DNA from: an uncultured bacterium
GTDB lineage: Bacteria; Bacillota; Clostridia; Oscillospirales; CAG-272
Assembly (NCBI GenBank): GCA_945920215.1
Contig: CAMEJM010000006.1
Span: 41,728-105,727, forward strand
Length of the DNA: 64,000 bases
Reading direction: 5' to 3'
Shown one piece after another: positions 26,612-34,625 of the stretch. Every line of letters starts with the position of its first letter. Within the stretch, counting starts at the first letter, position 1. Under the pieces are notes generated by a model that was not told where the DNA came from, searched no databases, and was given only the letters and a program-made list of their open reading frames with translations. The position numbers and the translations under genes are program-made.

Positions 26612-26683
26612 GGTTTTTCCTGTACCTCCTTGGGAATCCGCGTATCCTTGCGGCACCCGGTTTTTTGCTGTCGGGCGATGGTA

Positions 26684-27088
26684 TCAGTCTTCTTTCAATG
26701 TGAACGGCGCGGGGAACAGCACTCCGAAGTCCGTGACGGTCAGGGTGTTCTCATCGCCGATGACCACACGGGTGTCCGGCATACAGAACTCGGACAGTGC
26801 CTGACGGCAAACGCCGCACGGCACGCAGGCGGGGAGAGGAGCTTCTCCCTCTTTCCCGCCCGCAATGGCAATCGCCGTAAAGCGCCGCGCACCGTCGGTA
26901 ACGGCGCTTGCAAGCGCCGCGCGCTCCGCGCACAGCGTGGCGGGATAGGAACTGTTCTCCACATTTGCGCCGAGGTACACACGGTCGTCCTCAGCGAGCA
27001 GCGCGGCGCCGACGCAAAAATGCGAATAGGGCGCGTAGGCGTTTCCCCTTGCGCGGAGCGCAAGATTCAAGAGTTCTCGGTCAGTCAC
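26684..27088 (-). CDS. cdd: Cytidine deaminase (GTG start)
   Basis: Deaminates cytidine and deoxycytidine to uridine forms in the cytoplasm. The 134-residue product has the two zinc boxes TLCAERAA (Cys, catalytic Glu) and PCGVCRQAL, and the NVENSSYPATL substrate loop. No ATG fits the conserved N-terminus (TDRELLNLALRARGNAYAPYS), so I choose the GTG at 27088, which has GAGAGGT nine bases upstream; this gives the standard family length. It lies between deoD and deoA in the nucleoside salvage cluster, with short gaps on either side and no terminator. Confidence 0.92.
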   Translation of the reverse strand: MTDRELLNLALRARGNAYAPYSHFCVGAALLAEDDRVYLGANVENSSYPATLCAERAALASAVTDGARRFTAIAIAGGKEGEAPLPACVPCGVCRQALSEFCMPDTRVVIGDENTLTVTDFGVLFPAPFTLKED

Positions 27089-27176
27089 GGCAAGGTACCT
27101 CTCTTGTGTTTCTGTGATGGAAAAGTCAGCGCGACGCCGCACTTTGCCGGCGCTCCGCTGTGATATCAGCATTCTG

Positions 27177-27884
27177 TCATGCGATGGCAAGCGCTATCTC
27201 CATCATGGCGGTAAAGGAGTTCTGCCGCTCTTCCGGGGTGGCGTTTTCTTCGGGATATATGAAAGAGTCGCTCACCGTGCAGATGCACAGCGCCTTCTTG
27301 CCGGCGCGGGCAGCATTGCAATACAGCGCGGCAGATTCCATCTCCACACCCAAAACCCCCATTTTCGCCCATTCCATCGTGGAGTTTCCGTCATCATAAA
27401 AGGTGTCCGAGGACAGGATGTTCCCCACCTTGTAACGTAGCCCGCGCGCCCGGCATTCCTCCTCCGCGCGGCGCACGAGGTCGTAGGTGGCAATAGGCGC
27501 AAAGGTGCCGGGCAAGCGGTACTGCGCGGCGTAGGAGCCGTTGGTGCAGGCGCCCATGGCAATAATGATGTCCCGCAGGTGCAACTCTTTGTCCAAAGCG
27601 CCGCAGGAGCCGATACGAATGATGGTTTCCACGCCGTAAAAGTGATACAGCTCATAGGAATAAATGCCGATGGACGGCTGCCCCATGCCGGACGCCATCA
27701 CCGAGACCCGTTTCCCGTGATATGTGCCCGTATAGGCGTAGATCCCACGGACGGAGCTGACTAAGACGGGATTTTCGAGATATGTTTCGGCAATGAACTT
27801 GGCGCGCAGGGGGTCGCCCGGCATCAGAACCGTTTTTGCGAAATCGCCCTCTTTGGCAGTGATATGCGGCGTTGGAACAGGCAT
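27177..27884 (-). CDS. deoD: Purine-nucleoside phosphorylase, DeoD type
   Basis: Phosphorolyses purine (deoxy)nucleosides to free base and (deoxy)ribose 1-phosphate. The 235-residue length and the opening MPVPTPHITAKEGDFAKTVLMPGDPLRAKFIAETYL are those of hexameric DeoD enzymes. The phosphate-binding RIGSCGAL and the substrate segment VLGVEMESAALY are present, and the catalytic Asp sits in TVSDSF. Its start lies about 35 bp after the deoC stop, and its ATG is preceded by a GAGAGGG site. It is co-transcribed with deoC, cdd and deoA. Confidence 0.95.
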   Translation of the reverse strand: MPVPTPHITAKEGDFAKTVLMPGDPLRAKFIAETYLENPVLVSSVRGIYAYTGTYHGKRVSVMASGMGQPSIGIYSYELYHFYGVETIIRIGSCGALDKELHLRDIIIAMGACTNGSYAAQYRLPGTFAPIATYDLVRRAEEECRARGLRYKVGNILSSDTFYDDGNSTMEWAKMGVLGVEMESAALYCNAARAGKKALCICTVSDSFIYPEENATPEERQNSFTAMMEIALAIA

Positions 27885-27919
27885 ATGAAACCCTCTCTTT
27901 CGGTGCGGCTGTGCCGCAA

Positions 27920-28591
27920 TTATTCTATCTTTCCTTGCTTTTCAAGTTCCTGCACCAGTCTGACGATCCTGCTGGTGCCGAGGCGGGCGGCGCCGAGGGC
28001 GAGAAAATCCTCCGCGTCCTCAAGGCTTGCGATCCCGCCCGCAGCCTTGATTTTCACGTGCTCGCCGACATGGCGGGCAAAGAGCGCGACATCCTGCCAC
28101 GTGGCGCCCCCTCCGCCGAAGCCGGTGGAGGTCTTGATGTAATCTGCGCCGGCGCGCGTGACGATCCCGCACATACGGATTTTTTCTTCCTCTGTGAGCA
28201 GGCAGGTTTCGATGATGACCTTCAGAATTTTTGCGCCGCATACGGCTTTCACCTGTTCTATCTCGTTCTGCACGTAACCGTCATTGCCGGCGCGCAGCTG
28301 ACCGATATGTATCACCATATCGATCTCATCCGCGCCGTCCTCTATCGCGCGCGCCGTCTCATAGACCTTGACCGCAGTGGTCTGATAACCGTTCGGGAAC
28401 CCTATCACGGTGCAAATCGGCAGACGGTCTGCCACATAGTCCTTTGCCGCTCTGACATAGGAGGGTGGAATGCAGACAGAGGCGGTGGCATATCGGATTC
28501 CCTCATCGCACAGGCGGCGGATATCCTCCCAAGTGGCGCTCTGAGACAGACAAGTGTGGTCGCAGCAGGCAAGTATTCTTTTGATATCCAT
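27920..28591 (-). CDS. deoC: Deoxyribose-phosphate aldolase
   Basis: DeoC splits deoxyribose 5-phosphate into acetaldehyde and glyceraldehyde 3-phosphate, feeding nucleoside sugars into glycolysis. The 223-residue product starts MDIKRILACCDHTCL (usual HTLL box here HTCL), has CTVIGFPNGY, EIDMVIHIGQL and the Schiff-base Lys in VKIKAAGGI. The ATG at 28591 was chosen from the conserved N-terminus; its ribosome site is weak (GAGAAAA). It is the first gene of the salvage cluster, transcribed from a promoter about 160 bp upstream through a leader holding two strong stem-loops. Confidence 0.94.
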   Translation of the reverse strand: MDIKRILACCDHTCLSQSATWEDIRRLCDEGIRYATASVCIPPSYVRAAKDYVADRLPICTVIGFPNGYQTTAVKVYETARAIEDGADEIDMVIHIGQLRAGNDGYVQNEIEQVKAVCGAKILKVIIETCLLTEEEKIRMCGIVTRAGADYIKTSTGFGGGGATWQDVALFARHVGEHVKIKAAGGIASLEDAEDFLALGAARLGTSRIVRLVQELEKQGKIE

Positions 28592-28610
28592 ATATGTTTT
28601 TTCTCTTTTC

Positions 28611-28745
28611 GCGCATTCATAAAAAGGATAACACAAGCAAAAATGTGTGCTCGCACGGACATTTTTGCGATGTGCTTCAAGCAGCGCTGGAACACGTATG
28701 TGTTCGGGCGTGCCAGCGCCAAAGGCTTGCTTTGCAAGACTTGCT
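28611..28745 (-). promoter_or_regulatory. Structured 5' leader of the deoC operon
   Basis: Between the promoter and deoC the minus strand forms two strong stem-loops. The first pairs GCGCTGG with CCAGCGC and contains an inner GAACAC/GTGTTC stem. The second pairs GCAAAAATGT with ACATTTTTGC and has an inner GTGC/GCAC stem; a T-rich stretch follows. I do not recognise a named riboswitch. It could be an attenuator, a protein-binding leader or a stability element. Confidence 0.5.
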
Positions 28746-28751
28746 GCGTAT

Positions 28752-28780
28752 AGTATATCATATCCACCGATAAATTGCAA
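28752..28780 (-). promoter_or_regulatory. Sigma-A promoter for the deo cluster
   Basis: Minus-strand TTGCAA, 17-bp spacer, TATACT, giving a leader of about 155 bases before deoC. Confidence 0.75.
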
Positions 28781-28895
28781 TCGCGCTTTACGCCGCAGAG
28801 CCCTTGACAAGAGCAAAAATGAATGAGAAAAGCGCCCCCCGAAAAGTGCAATTCCTATAGGGAATTTCCAAGCAAATATAAAATATAAAAAGAAA

Positions 28896-29140
28896 AATAG
28901 CCCACGATACCTTACAAAGCAAGGCAACGGGCTATTTTAATGATATTGTTTGCTCCGCAAACAGTGAAATTTTTCACCTGCGGTGAAAAGTGATATTTTG
29001 ACTTACAGTCAAAGTGATATGATATTTGCCTTATCTTCTCTTTCAGAGAGAAATATTACTTTGCGTAAGCAAAATATCACGCCGGCAGGCAAATATCGTT
29101 GCGGCGCAGCGATCGATCTCTATCGCTGCGCCGCTAAAAG
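28896..29140 (+). repeat. Hairpin-chain repeat, copy B
   Basis: About 245 bp with the same hairpin order as copies A and C. It opens with TAGCCCA ... GGGCTA around CCTT/AAGG, followed by stems GTTTGC/GCAAAC, TTTCACC/GGTGAAA and TTGACTTACAGTCAA, all separated by GTGATAT-type linkers. The shared core TTCTCTTTCAGAGAGAA plus CTTTGCGTAAGCAAAATATCACGCC follows, then a terminal GCGGCGCAGCGAT stem. It ends 50 bp from the gap stop codon, so its stems may also stop gap transcripts. No reading frame is present. It occupies most of the 598-bp deoC-gap interval. Confidence 0.88.
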
Positions 29141-29189
29141 GAGGGCGCTGCTTTCGGCTGTCTGCCTATCGGTTGCGACCGACGGGAAA

Positions 29190-30218
29190 TTACAGCTCTG
29201 CGAAGTACTTAATGGTTCTGACCATCTGAGAGGTGTAGGAGTTCTCGTTGTCGTACCAAGAAACAACCTGTACCTGATAGGTGTCGTCGTCAATCTTAGC
29301 CACCATGGTCTGAGTTGCGTCAAACAGGGAGCCGTAACGCATACCGATGACGTCGGAGGAAACGATCTGATCCTCGTTGTAGCCGAAGGACTCGGAAGCG
29401 GCAGCCTTCATAGCGGCGTTGATGCCTTCCTTGGTGATATCCTTGCCCTTTACGACAGCCACGAGAATGGTAGTGGAGCCGGTGCAGGTAGGAACGCGCT
29501 GAGCGGAGCCGATGAGCTTACCGTTCAGTTCGGGAATGACAAGACCGATTGCCTTAGCGGCGCCGGTAGAGTTAGGAACGATGTTCTGTGCGCCTGCGCG
29601 TGCACGGCGGAGGTCACCCTTGCGGTGCGGGCCGTCGAGAATCATCTGGTCACCGGTGTAAGCGTGCACGGTGGTCATGATACCGGACTGGATGGGAGCG
29701 TAGTCGTTGAGCGCCTTTGCCATAGGAGCCAGGCAGTTGGTGGTGCAGGAAGCAGCGGAAATGATCTGGTCTTCCTTGGTCAGCGTGTTGTTGTTCACGC
29801 TGTAAACAATGGTCTTAAGATCATTGCCTGCGGGTGCGGAAATAACAACCTTCTTGGCGCCGGCATTGATGTGTGCCATGGACTTGTCCTTGGAGCAGTA
29901 GAAGCCGGTGCATTCCAGAACGACGTCAACGTCGAGTGCCTTCCAGGGGCAGTTTGCCGCGTCCTTCTCCGCGTAGATGCGAATGGTCTTGCCGTCGACG
30001 ATAATGGAATCCTCGGTAGCTTCCACGGTGTGCTTTCCCTCGCCGATATGACCGCAGTAGGAACCCTGCGCGGTGTCGTACTTCAGCAGGTGAGCGAGCA
30101 TTGCAGGGCTGGTCAGGTCGTTGATGGCAACCACCTCATACCCCTCTGCGCCGAACATCTGACGGAATGCCAGACGGCCGATTCTACCGAAACCATTGAT
30201 AGCAACTTTAACGGACAT
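29190..30218 (-). CDS. gap: Glyceraldehyde-3-phosphate dehydrogenase
   Basis: Catalyses the NAD-dependent oxidation and phosphorylation of glyceraldehyde 3-phosphate in glycolysis. The 342-residue protein begins [20 protein letters not shown] (NAD-binding loop), has the catalytic SCTTNCLAP (Cys near residue 155) and ends [22 protein letters not shown]. The ATG at 30218 follows GGAGG eight bases upstream, and the longer frame runs back through the promoter. A near-consensus promoter lies about 45 bp upstream, suiting strong expression. It is monocistronic. Confidence 0.97.
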   Translation of the reverse strand: MSVKVAINGFGRIGRLAFRQMFGAEGYEVVAINDLTSPAMLAHLLKYDTAQGSYCGHIGEGKHTVEATEDSIIVDGKTIRIYAEKDAANCPWKALDVDVVLECTGFYCSKDKSMAHINAGAKKVVISAPAGNDLKTIVYSVNNNTLTKEDQIISAASCTTNCLAPMAKALNDYAPIQSGIMTTVHAYTGDQMILDGPHRKGDLRRARAGAQNIVPNSTGAAKAIGLVIPELNGKLIGSAQRVPTCTGSTTILVAVVKGKDITKEGINAAMKAAASESFGYNEDQIVSSDVIGMRYGSLFDATQTMVAKIDDDTYQVQVVSWYDNENSYTSQMVRTIKYFAEL

Positions 30219-30261
30219 AATAAAAATCCTCCAGAGTTTGTTTTTTGTTTTCCAATTCGTT

Positions 30262-30290
30262 ATTATAACACAAAAGTGCCAATATATCAA
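30262..30290 (-). promoter_or_regulatory. Sigma-A promoter for gap
   Basis: Minus-strand TTGATA, 17-bp spacer, TATAAT, about 40 bp before the ATG. Confidence 0.85.
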
Positions 30291-30372
30291 GTGGATTTTT
30301 CTTTTTTGTATTTTTCTCCCGATTTGACATAAATCCGCGTATGATTGCAATCGGGTATGTGCAAACAGCGCC

Positions 30373-30412
30373 ATAAAAAGCGGAGCAGAGATTCTCTCTC
30401 CGCCCCGCTTGA
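30373..30412 (-). terminator. Intrinsic terminator after the 30.4-kb lipoprotein gene
   Basis: Minus-strand stem (AAGCGGGGCGGAGAG pairing imperfectly with CTCTGCTCCGCTT) followed by TTTTTA. Confidence 0.75.
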
Positions 30413-30422
30413 TATTGGCTGA

Positions 30423-32027
30423 TCAACGCATGGTCAGTTTGTAATATACGGTTTCAACGGTGCTGTTGTTTTTGATATCAATCGCCAGCACGCAAGCGTC
30501 TTTGTCATAGTTTACAACACTCACGGAGCTGCAGCCGGTAAAGAGGCTGTTGCCCTTCGCGTCGTATACGGTGATATCCCCGGTCGTGGCGTCCTCCAGA
30601 GAATAGCAGTACTGGTTGCTGTCATCAAAATTCAGATTCGTCCCGATTTTTCTGAAAGCATTGTCCACATAGAGATAATAGTTTTTCGTGATGACGGGAA
30701 CGCTCGCACTGATAATCGGTTCCTCAAGGGTTTCGGTAAACAGAAGCGCGTTACCGACAGTGCCATTCATCGAGTAGTTCTTGTACTGATCGTCCTTGAG
30801 GTTGACAAGGCGCTTGAGGGCGTAGTCGTAAATACCGTCCTCCGTCACAATATAATTGGCGGTTGTGTCTCCGATGGCGCTCATTCCGATTTCTCCGACC
30901 AGCTTCATCTTGCTGTCCAGCAAATAACAGGTGTTGCTGGTCACTACGACAACATAACCGTTACCGAGCGGCCAATACCCCGCTTGGAAGCCCTCATAGG
31001 AGGAGAGGCAAACGCCGAGCTTTCCGTTGCTTTGGGCGGCATAGGTTTCTTCCAGATCCGCAAGGCGCTTGTTTTCAATCTTCTGAATTGTCACGATATC
31101 CTTGATGGAATCGGCATACATGTCATACTCATCCATGCCGGTATCCTTGGGGCAGATCTGATGGTCCGAAATGAGATAATCCAAATCGAGACTCTTGGTC
31201 TTGCCGTTCTTCGGGTTAATCAGTTCATGGTGAATATCGTACTTTTTGCCCTCGGTCAGCAACTCATACTTTTCGGCGTCATCCGGCAGGAGTTCAAGAT
31301 ACTGTACCAGCACATAACCGTCAGAGAAGATATAGTAATCGTAATCTTCAGCCCAATCATGGAAATAATATTCGCTGATAGGGGTGAAATGGTTATCGAA
31401 GATTGTCAAAACATCCGCGGAACTATTATACTTATAATAATACTTTTCGGTATAAGTGCTCAGGCATTCCGGGATCGCGCCCAACAATGTGCTGCGGGTA
31501 TAACCCTCGACCTTGGCGTAGGTATACTTGTTGTAACGGTACACCTGTTCGTCCCAAGTAATGCAGTCGTTGACAAACGTAGGCATTTCCTTGATGTCCT
31601 GGCAAACGGCGGTGCCGCCCGGCGCGTAGACAGAGTAAGTGCTTTCGCCGTCGGTCAGCGTTGTGAGGACGGCATGCCCTTTTGTGAACTGAACGGCGTA
31701 TGTAGTCGGGGTCGTGCTCTCGATGGAAACCGAGCTTGTGCGTTCCACCACAGTTGTCTCCGTCTTGAGGTTATACACCAAGTGGGTTACCGTGGTTGTG
31801 ACGGGAATGGTTTCTGAGACGGTCGTCTTAGTGGCATATACCATGTCGCCGTCGCTTGACATGATTTCATATCCTGTCAGTGCAGACAACTGTTTTGCTG
31901 TATATGCGTCGGAGACTTCCGGATTGTTCAATTTGTCCTTGTTAAAGATTTGGCCTGTCGCTCCGCAAGAACAAAGAACAAGTACCAAGCAAAGTGAAAG
32001 TGATAAAAATGCGATGATACGTTTCAT
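30423..32027 (-). CDS. Lipoprotein of unknown function
   Basis: A 534-residue protein with a lipoprotein signal: MKR, a Leu/Ser-rich core, and a lipobox around LCSC at residues 16-19. I recognise no domain family. After the signal come a Thr/Val/Ser-rich segment (VSETIPVTTTVTHLVYN) and a long Tyr- and Asp-rich body with repeating beta-type segments (GNGYVVVVTSNTCYLLD; EDGIYDYALKRLVNL), suggesting a propeller-like or WD-type fold of short strands, though this is a guess. The ATG at 32027 follows TTGGAGG. It stands alone between a good promoter and a terminator. Fixed to the outer face of the membrane, it may sense or bind a ligand, but function is unknown. Confidence 0.75.
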   Translation of the reverse strand: MKRIIAFLSLSLCLVLVLCSCGATGQIFNKDKLNNPEVSDAYTAKQLSALTGYEIMSSDGDMVYATKTTVSETIPVTTTVTHLVYNLKTETTVVERTSSVSIESTTPTTYAVQFTKGHAVLTTLTDGESTYSVYAPGGTAVCQDIKEMPTFVNDCITWDEQVYRYNKYTYAKVEGYTRSTLLGAIPECLSTYTEKYYYKYNSSADVLTIFDNHFTPISEYYFHDWAEDYDYYIFSDGYVLVQYLELLPDDAEKYELLTEGKKYDIHHELINPKNGKTKSLDLDYLISDHQICPKDTGMDEYDMYADSIKDIVTIQKIENKRLADLEETYAAQSNGKLGVCLSSYEGFQAGYWPLGNGYVVVVTSNTCYLLDSKMKLVGEIGMSAIGDTTANYIVTEDGIYDYALKRLVNLKDDQYKNYSMNGTVGNALLFTETLEEPIISASVPVITKNYYLYVDNAFRKIGTNLNFDDSNQYCYSLEDATTGDITVYDAKGNSLFTGCSSVSVVNYDKDACVLAIDIKNNSTVETVYYKLTMR

Positions 32028-32063
32028 ATTTGCCTCCAAAATTATATTTGCTATGCTACCAAT

Positions 32064-32091
32064 AGTATACCATTATTTCGCTCTTCGTCAA
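32064..32091 (-). promoter_or_regulatory. Sigma-A promoter for the 30.4-kb lipoprotein gene
   Basis: Minus-strand TTGACG, 16-bp spacer, TATACT, about 35 bp before the ATG. Confidence 0.7.
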
Positions 32092-32391
32092 CATTTTTTG
32101 ACATTTTTGTAAATACTATTTATTTAGTTCTTCGAGCTTTTATATATTCTGCACAATTTATGGGCTGCTTTTTTGTTACCGACATGACTCGCCTTTTCAT
32201 AATATGTACCGTTGCGGTAAAAATGTCATCAAAAGCAAAAAAGAAAATCACGGCTGAAAGAGCGAGGCAAAGGTCACGGAGATTTCCGAACAATGCCGTT
32301 CCCGCAACGCAAAGAAACAAAAAGGCGCGCGGAGCAACCGCAACGCTGTCGGAGATTCCGAATGATTCTCAATGATTTTTTTCTAAAACTA

Positions 32392-32420
32392 TTGCATTTT
32401 GAGAAAGCTTATGATATAAT
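32392..32420 (+). promoter_or_regulatory. Promoter for tRNA-Glu (extended -10)
   Basis: TTGCAT, 17-bp spacer, TATAAT with a TGA just before the -10. It is 18 bp upstream of the tRNA 5' end. The roughly 300 bp to its left (32092-32391) contain no gene I can support. Confidence 0.8.
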
Positions 32421-32438
32421 AGGCAAGCACCGCAAGAC

Positions 32439-32513
32439 GGCCCGTTGGTCAAGCGGCTAAGACATCGCCCTCTCACGGCGAAAACATGGGTTCGATTCCC
32501 GTACGGGTCACCA
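32439..32513 (+). tRNA. tRNA-Glu (anticodon CTC)
   Basis: A complete cloverleaf: acceptor GGCCCGT pairs with ACGGGTC, D-arm GTCAAGCGGCTAAGAC, anticodon stem TCGCC/GGCGA with loop CTCTCAC (anticodon CTC, reading GAG), T-arm ATGGGTTCGATTCCCGT, and an encoded CCA end. It has its own promoter and terminator, so it is a single-gene transcript. Confidence 0.95.
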
Positions 32514-32516
32514 AGA

Positions 32517-32553
32517 AGAGCGGCACCCCTTTGTGGGTGCCGCTCTTTTTGTC
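32517..32553 (+). terminator. Intrinsic terminator after tRNA-Glu
   Basis: AGAGCGGCACCC and GGGTGCCGCTCT form a perfect stem followed by TTTTTG. Confidence 0.92.
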
Positions 32554-32572
32554 TCCCGTCGTGAATCGACCC

Positions 32573-32735
32573 GGCAACAAACGCACGCGTTTGTTGCTAT
32601 GGGTTCGCATCTCCGCCGCTTAACCGCCGTCCGCTCGCGAGACGGCGTGGCGGCGTGAGATATTGCCCCGCAGGGGCAAATACCCGTATAATCTCTCTAC
32701 GCAGACCGAACATCGAAAAATGTTCGGTATTTTTC
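32573..32735 (+). other. Hairpin-rich stretch ending in an intrinsic terminator (possible small RNA)
   Basis: Downstream of the tRNA terminator lie a perfect stem (GCAACAAACG/CGTTTGTTGC), a GC-rich pairing region around 32620-32656, a GCCCCGCAGGGGC stem, and a final ACCGAACAT/ATGTTCGGT stem with TATTTTTC. The final structure is a good plus-strand terminator, although no coding gene precedes it. I see no clear promoter inside the stretch. Confidence 0.35.
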
Positions 32736-32796
32736 TTTTGGGGGTGTTGGTGACCCGTACATTTCTGCCCTGCTTTGGGGAAAATCCCGATTGCGT

Positions 32797-33180
32797 TCAG
32801 GTGCCGCTCTGCGCGTCTTTTTCACTTCTCCCCCGTTTGATGATATCAAACAACTCCGGCGTAATGACGTGTTCAATGCGGCAAGCGTTATCTTCCGCCA
32901 TATCCAGCGGCGCGCCGAGCTGCATAAGCAACTCCGTGAGGACGCGGTGGCGGTCATATATATCGGTTGCTCTGCGCTCCCCTGCCGGGGTCAAGGTGAT
33001 GGCGCCATCCTCCTCCACGATGATATAACCACGTGATTGCAAAAGGCTGACCGCGCGGGAAACGCTGGACTTGGCATAGCCGCGTTCTTCCGCAATATCG
33101 ATGGAACGCACCTGCGGCTTGCGCTCTCTGAGGAGCAAAATGGTTTCGAGATACATTTCTTCGGATTCTCTGTTTTGCAT
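32797..33180 (-). CDS. DtxR/MntR-family metal-dependent transcriptional regulator
   Basis: A 127-residue repressor with the DtxR winged helix (ESEEMYLETILLLRERKPQVRSIDIAEERGYAKSSVSRAVSLLQSRGYI, residues about 4-60) and dimerisation helices (RHRVLTELLMQLGAPLDMAEDNACRIEHVI). The Glu, His and Asp residues in that last block correspond to the family's metal-binding region. At this length it lacks the C-terminal SH3/FeoA-like domain of DtxR and fits MntR-like proteins. Members repress iron or manganese uptake genes when metal is bound. No transporter adjoins it; a separate FeoA is 27 kb away. GGAGG precedes ATG 33180. Confidence 0.87.
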   Translation of the reverse strand: MQNRESEEMYLETILLLRERKPQVRSIDIAEERGYAKSSVSRAVSLLQSRGYIIVEEDGAITLTPAGERRATDIYDRHRVLTELLMQLGAPLDMAEDNACRIEHVITPELFDIIKRGRSEKDAQSGT

Positions 33181-33207
33181 ACGCACCTCCGTCAGAGTAT
33201 TTTCTTT

Positions 33208-33236
33208 ATTATACTTCTCTTTTCCCGAAAAGTAAA
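33208..33236 (-). promoter_or_regulatory. Sigma-A promoter for the DtxR-type gene
   Basis: Minus-strand TTTACT, 17-bp spacer, TATAAT, about 30 bp before the ATG. Confidence 0.65.
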
Positions 33237-33335
33237 GCGCGCGTCCGAGCAAAAAACGAGAATTGTGGCACAGCTCTCCCGGGTTTCTCGAGGAATCTGC
33301 ACTTGCCCCGCGGCAGTAAAAGAAACACATATAAA

Positions 33336-33368
33336 CAGCCCAAAACGGACGGTGCCGTTTTGGGCAAA
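33336..33368 (-). terminator. Probable terminator after the deacetylase gene
   Basis: GCCCAAAACGG and CCGTTTTGGGC form a perfect stem about 30 bp past the stop codon; the tail on the minus strand is only partly T-rich. Confidence 0.55.
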
Positions 33369-33393
33369 GGTCAAAAAGCATATGCGTAACGGA

Positions 33394-34233
33394 TCAGGCA
33401 AACGACAGTGTTTCCCCGGGGGCAACGGAGAACGTCCCCTTGTCCGTAAAGAACCAAACGGTCAGCGCGGAGGGGTTATGTACGCGCGTCCCGTCAAGCG
33501 AGAATTGCAGGCGGCGATAGGCGTCCACATAATCGTAAACTTCGATGTTGGTGGCGTACCAGATATCGTCGCGGTTGCCCATGCGCGCCGCGAACTCCTC
33601 GATGCGGTTCCAGTTGCGGTCTTTCTCAAATTCAAAGGAATGTCCCCACAGATAGAACAGATACGGGCGGTCAAAGGCAGTGTTCTCCAAGAATTTATCG
33701 CACAAATCAAAGAGCCGTTCATCCTTGTGGTGGCAGGTGGCGGGCAGGCGCAGCCAATCGGTGGGAATGTCGAACTTTCCGGTGGAAACGGTCGTGCGGC
33801 AGTACACGATTCCGCACGCACGCAAAGCGCCCACAATCTCATCGTTATAAGCACCGAAAGGATAGGCACCCCCGCGGATGACCGTACCGAACATCCCTTC
33901 CAGCTCGCGGCGGTCACGGGCGATCTCCTCAAGCAGAAGCACGGACGGCAGTTCACTTATCCACGTATGAAGATAGGTGTGAACGGCGACCTCCATGCCG
34001 CTGTCGCGGTAAAGGGCGAGGCTGTCCGAGCGGGACATACGGCTGAAGAACGCCCCTGCGGGGCGCACTGTCCCCTCCGCGGAAAAACAGCCGGAATTGA
34101 GATTGAACGTGCCTTTGAGCCCGTTCTTTTTCATGATTTCAATCAAGCGGCGGTCGGTGTCCACGCCGTCGTCATAACTGAGGGTAAGGGCGCGGGAAAG
34201 CCCACCGGGGAACCGAAGATAACACTTTGCCAT
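33394..34233 (-). CDS. Polysaccharide deacetylase (NodB-homology) family protein
   Basis: A 279-residue carbohydrate esterase family 4-like protein. The NodB motif 1 reads LTLSYDDGVDTD near residue 18, with the catalytic and metal Asp pair. The metal-His motif appears as VAVHTYLHTWI (H-x3-H) rather than the classical HSxxH. There is no signal peptide, so the protein looks cytoplasmic, unlike most peptidoglycan deacetylases. It may act on a small amino sugar or other amide. AGGAGG lies close before ATG 34233, and the promoter is about 120 bp upstream. Monocistronic. Confidence 0.83.
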   Translation of the reverse strand: MAKCYLRFPGGLSRALTLSYDDGVDTDRRLIEIMKKNGLKGTFNLNSGCFSAEGTVRPAGAFFSRMSRSDSLALYRDSGMEVAVHTYLHTWISELPSVLLLEEIARDRRELEGMFGTVIRGGAYPFGAYNDEIVGALRACGIVYCRTTVSTGKFDIPTDWLRLPATCHHKDERLFDLCDKFLENTAFDRPYLFYLWGHSFEFEKDRNWNRIEEFAARMGNRDDIWYATNIEVYDYVDAYRRLQFSLDGTRVHNPSALTVWFFTDKGTFSVAPGETLSFA

Positions 34234-34346
34234 AAAAGCCTCCTGATACCGGAACTTCCGGATATACTGCTTTGCAAATATTCTCGGCGATGAGACGCGC
34301 GCCGTATCCGCCGCAGCGGGCGGCGGTACCGTCCTTTGCCGCGACA

Positions 34347-34375
34347 AGTATAGCACGCCTGTCCCGGAATTGCAA
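34347..34375 (-). promoter_or_regulatory. Sigma-A promoter for the deacetylase gene
   Basis: Minus-strand TTGCAA, 17-bp spacer, TATACT. The leader downstream holds a CCGGAA/TTCCGG palindrome. Confidence 0.7.
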
Positions 34376-34475
34376 GTGATGAGCCGGCAATGTATTTCTC
34401 TTTTCCGCCGCCAACTGCCACCAAGCCGCCATGAAAAAGCGTTCGGAGGCACGCCGCGCAAACGTCAAAATCGGA

Positions 34476-34511
34476 AAATCCCCGCACGGGAAAGATCCGT
34501 GCGGGGATCAT
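34476..34511 (-). terminator. Terminator downstream of the YDG/EF-Tu-like lipoprotein gene
   Basis: ATCCCCGCACGG and CCGTGCGGGGAT form a strong stem, with TTTT tracts following on the minus strand, about 115 bp past the stop at 34626. Nothing else is evident in the 34234-34625 gap besides this and the deacetylase promoter. Confidence 0.6.
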
Positions 34512-34625
34512 GAAAGCGAATACAGTCATGAGTCAATCAAGACTGCCGATAAACAATTTCAACGCAGCATCATTCATAGATGGATGATGTTTGCAATACG
34601 TTTTCAACAAACCTGAATGTTTGTT

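Noticed and set aside
28592..28745. A purine-type riboswitch ahead of deoC
   Set aside because: The conserved purine-riboswitch junction sequences are absent; only generic stem-loops are seen.
28896..29140. The hairpin-chain elements as CRISPR arrays
   Set aside because: The hairpins differ in sequence, linkers are only about 7 bp, there are no uniform 30-36-bp spacers, and no cas genes are present.
32120..32375. Small frames on both strands between the 30.4-kb lipoprotein and tRNA-Glu
   Set aside because: Overlapping antisense short frames without ribosome sites or recognisable motifs.
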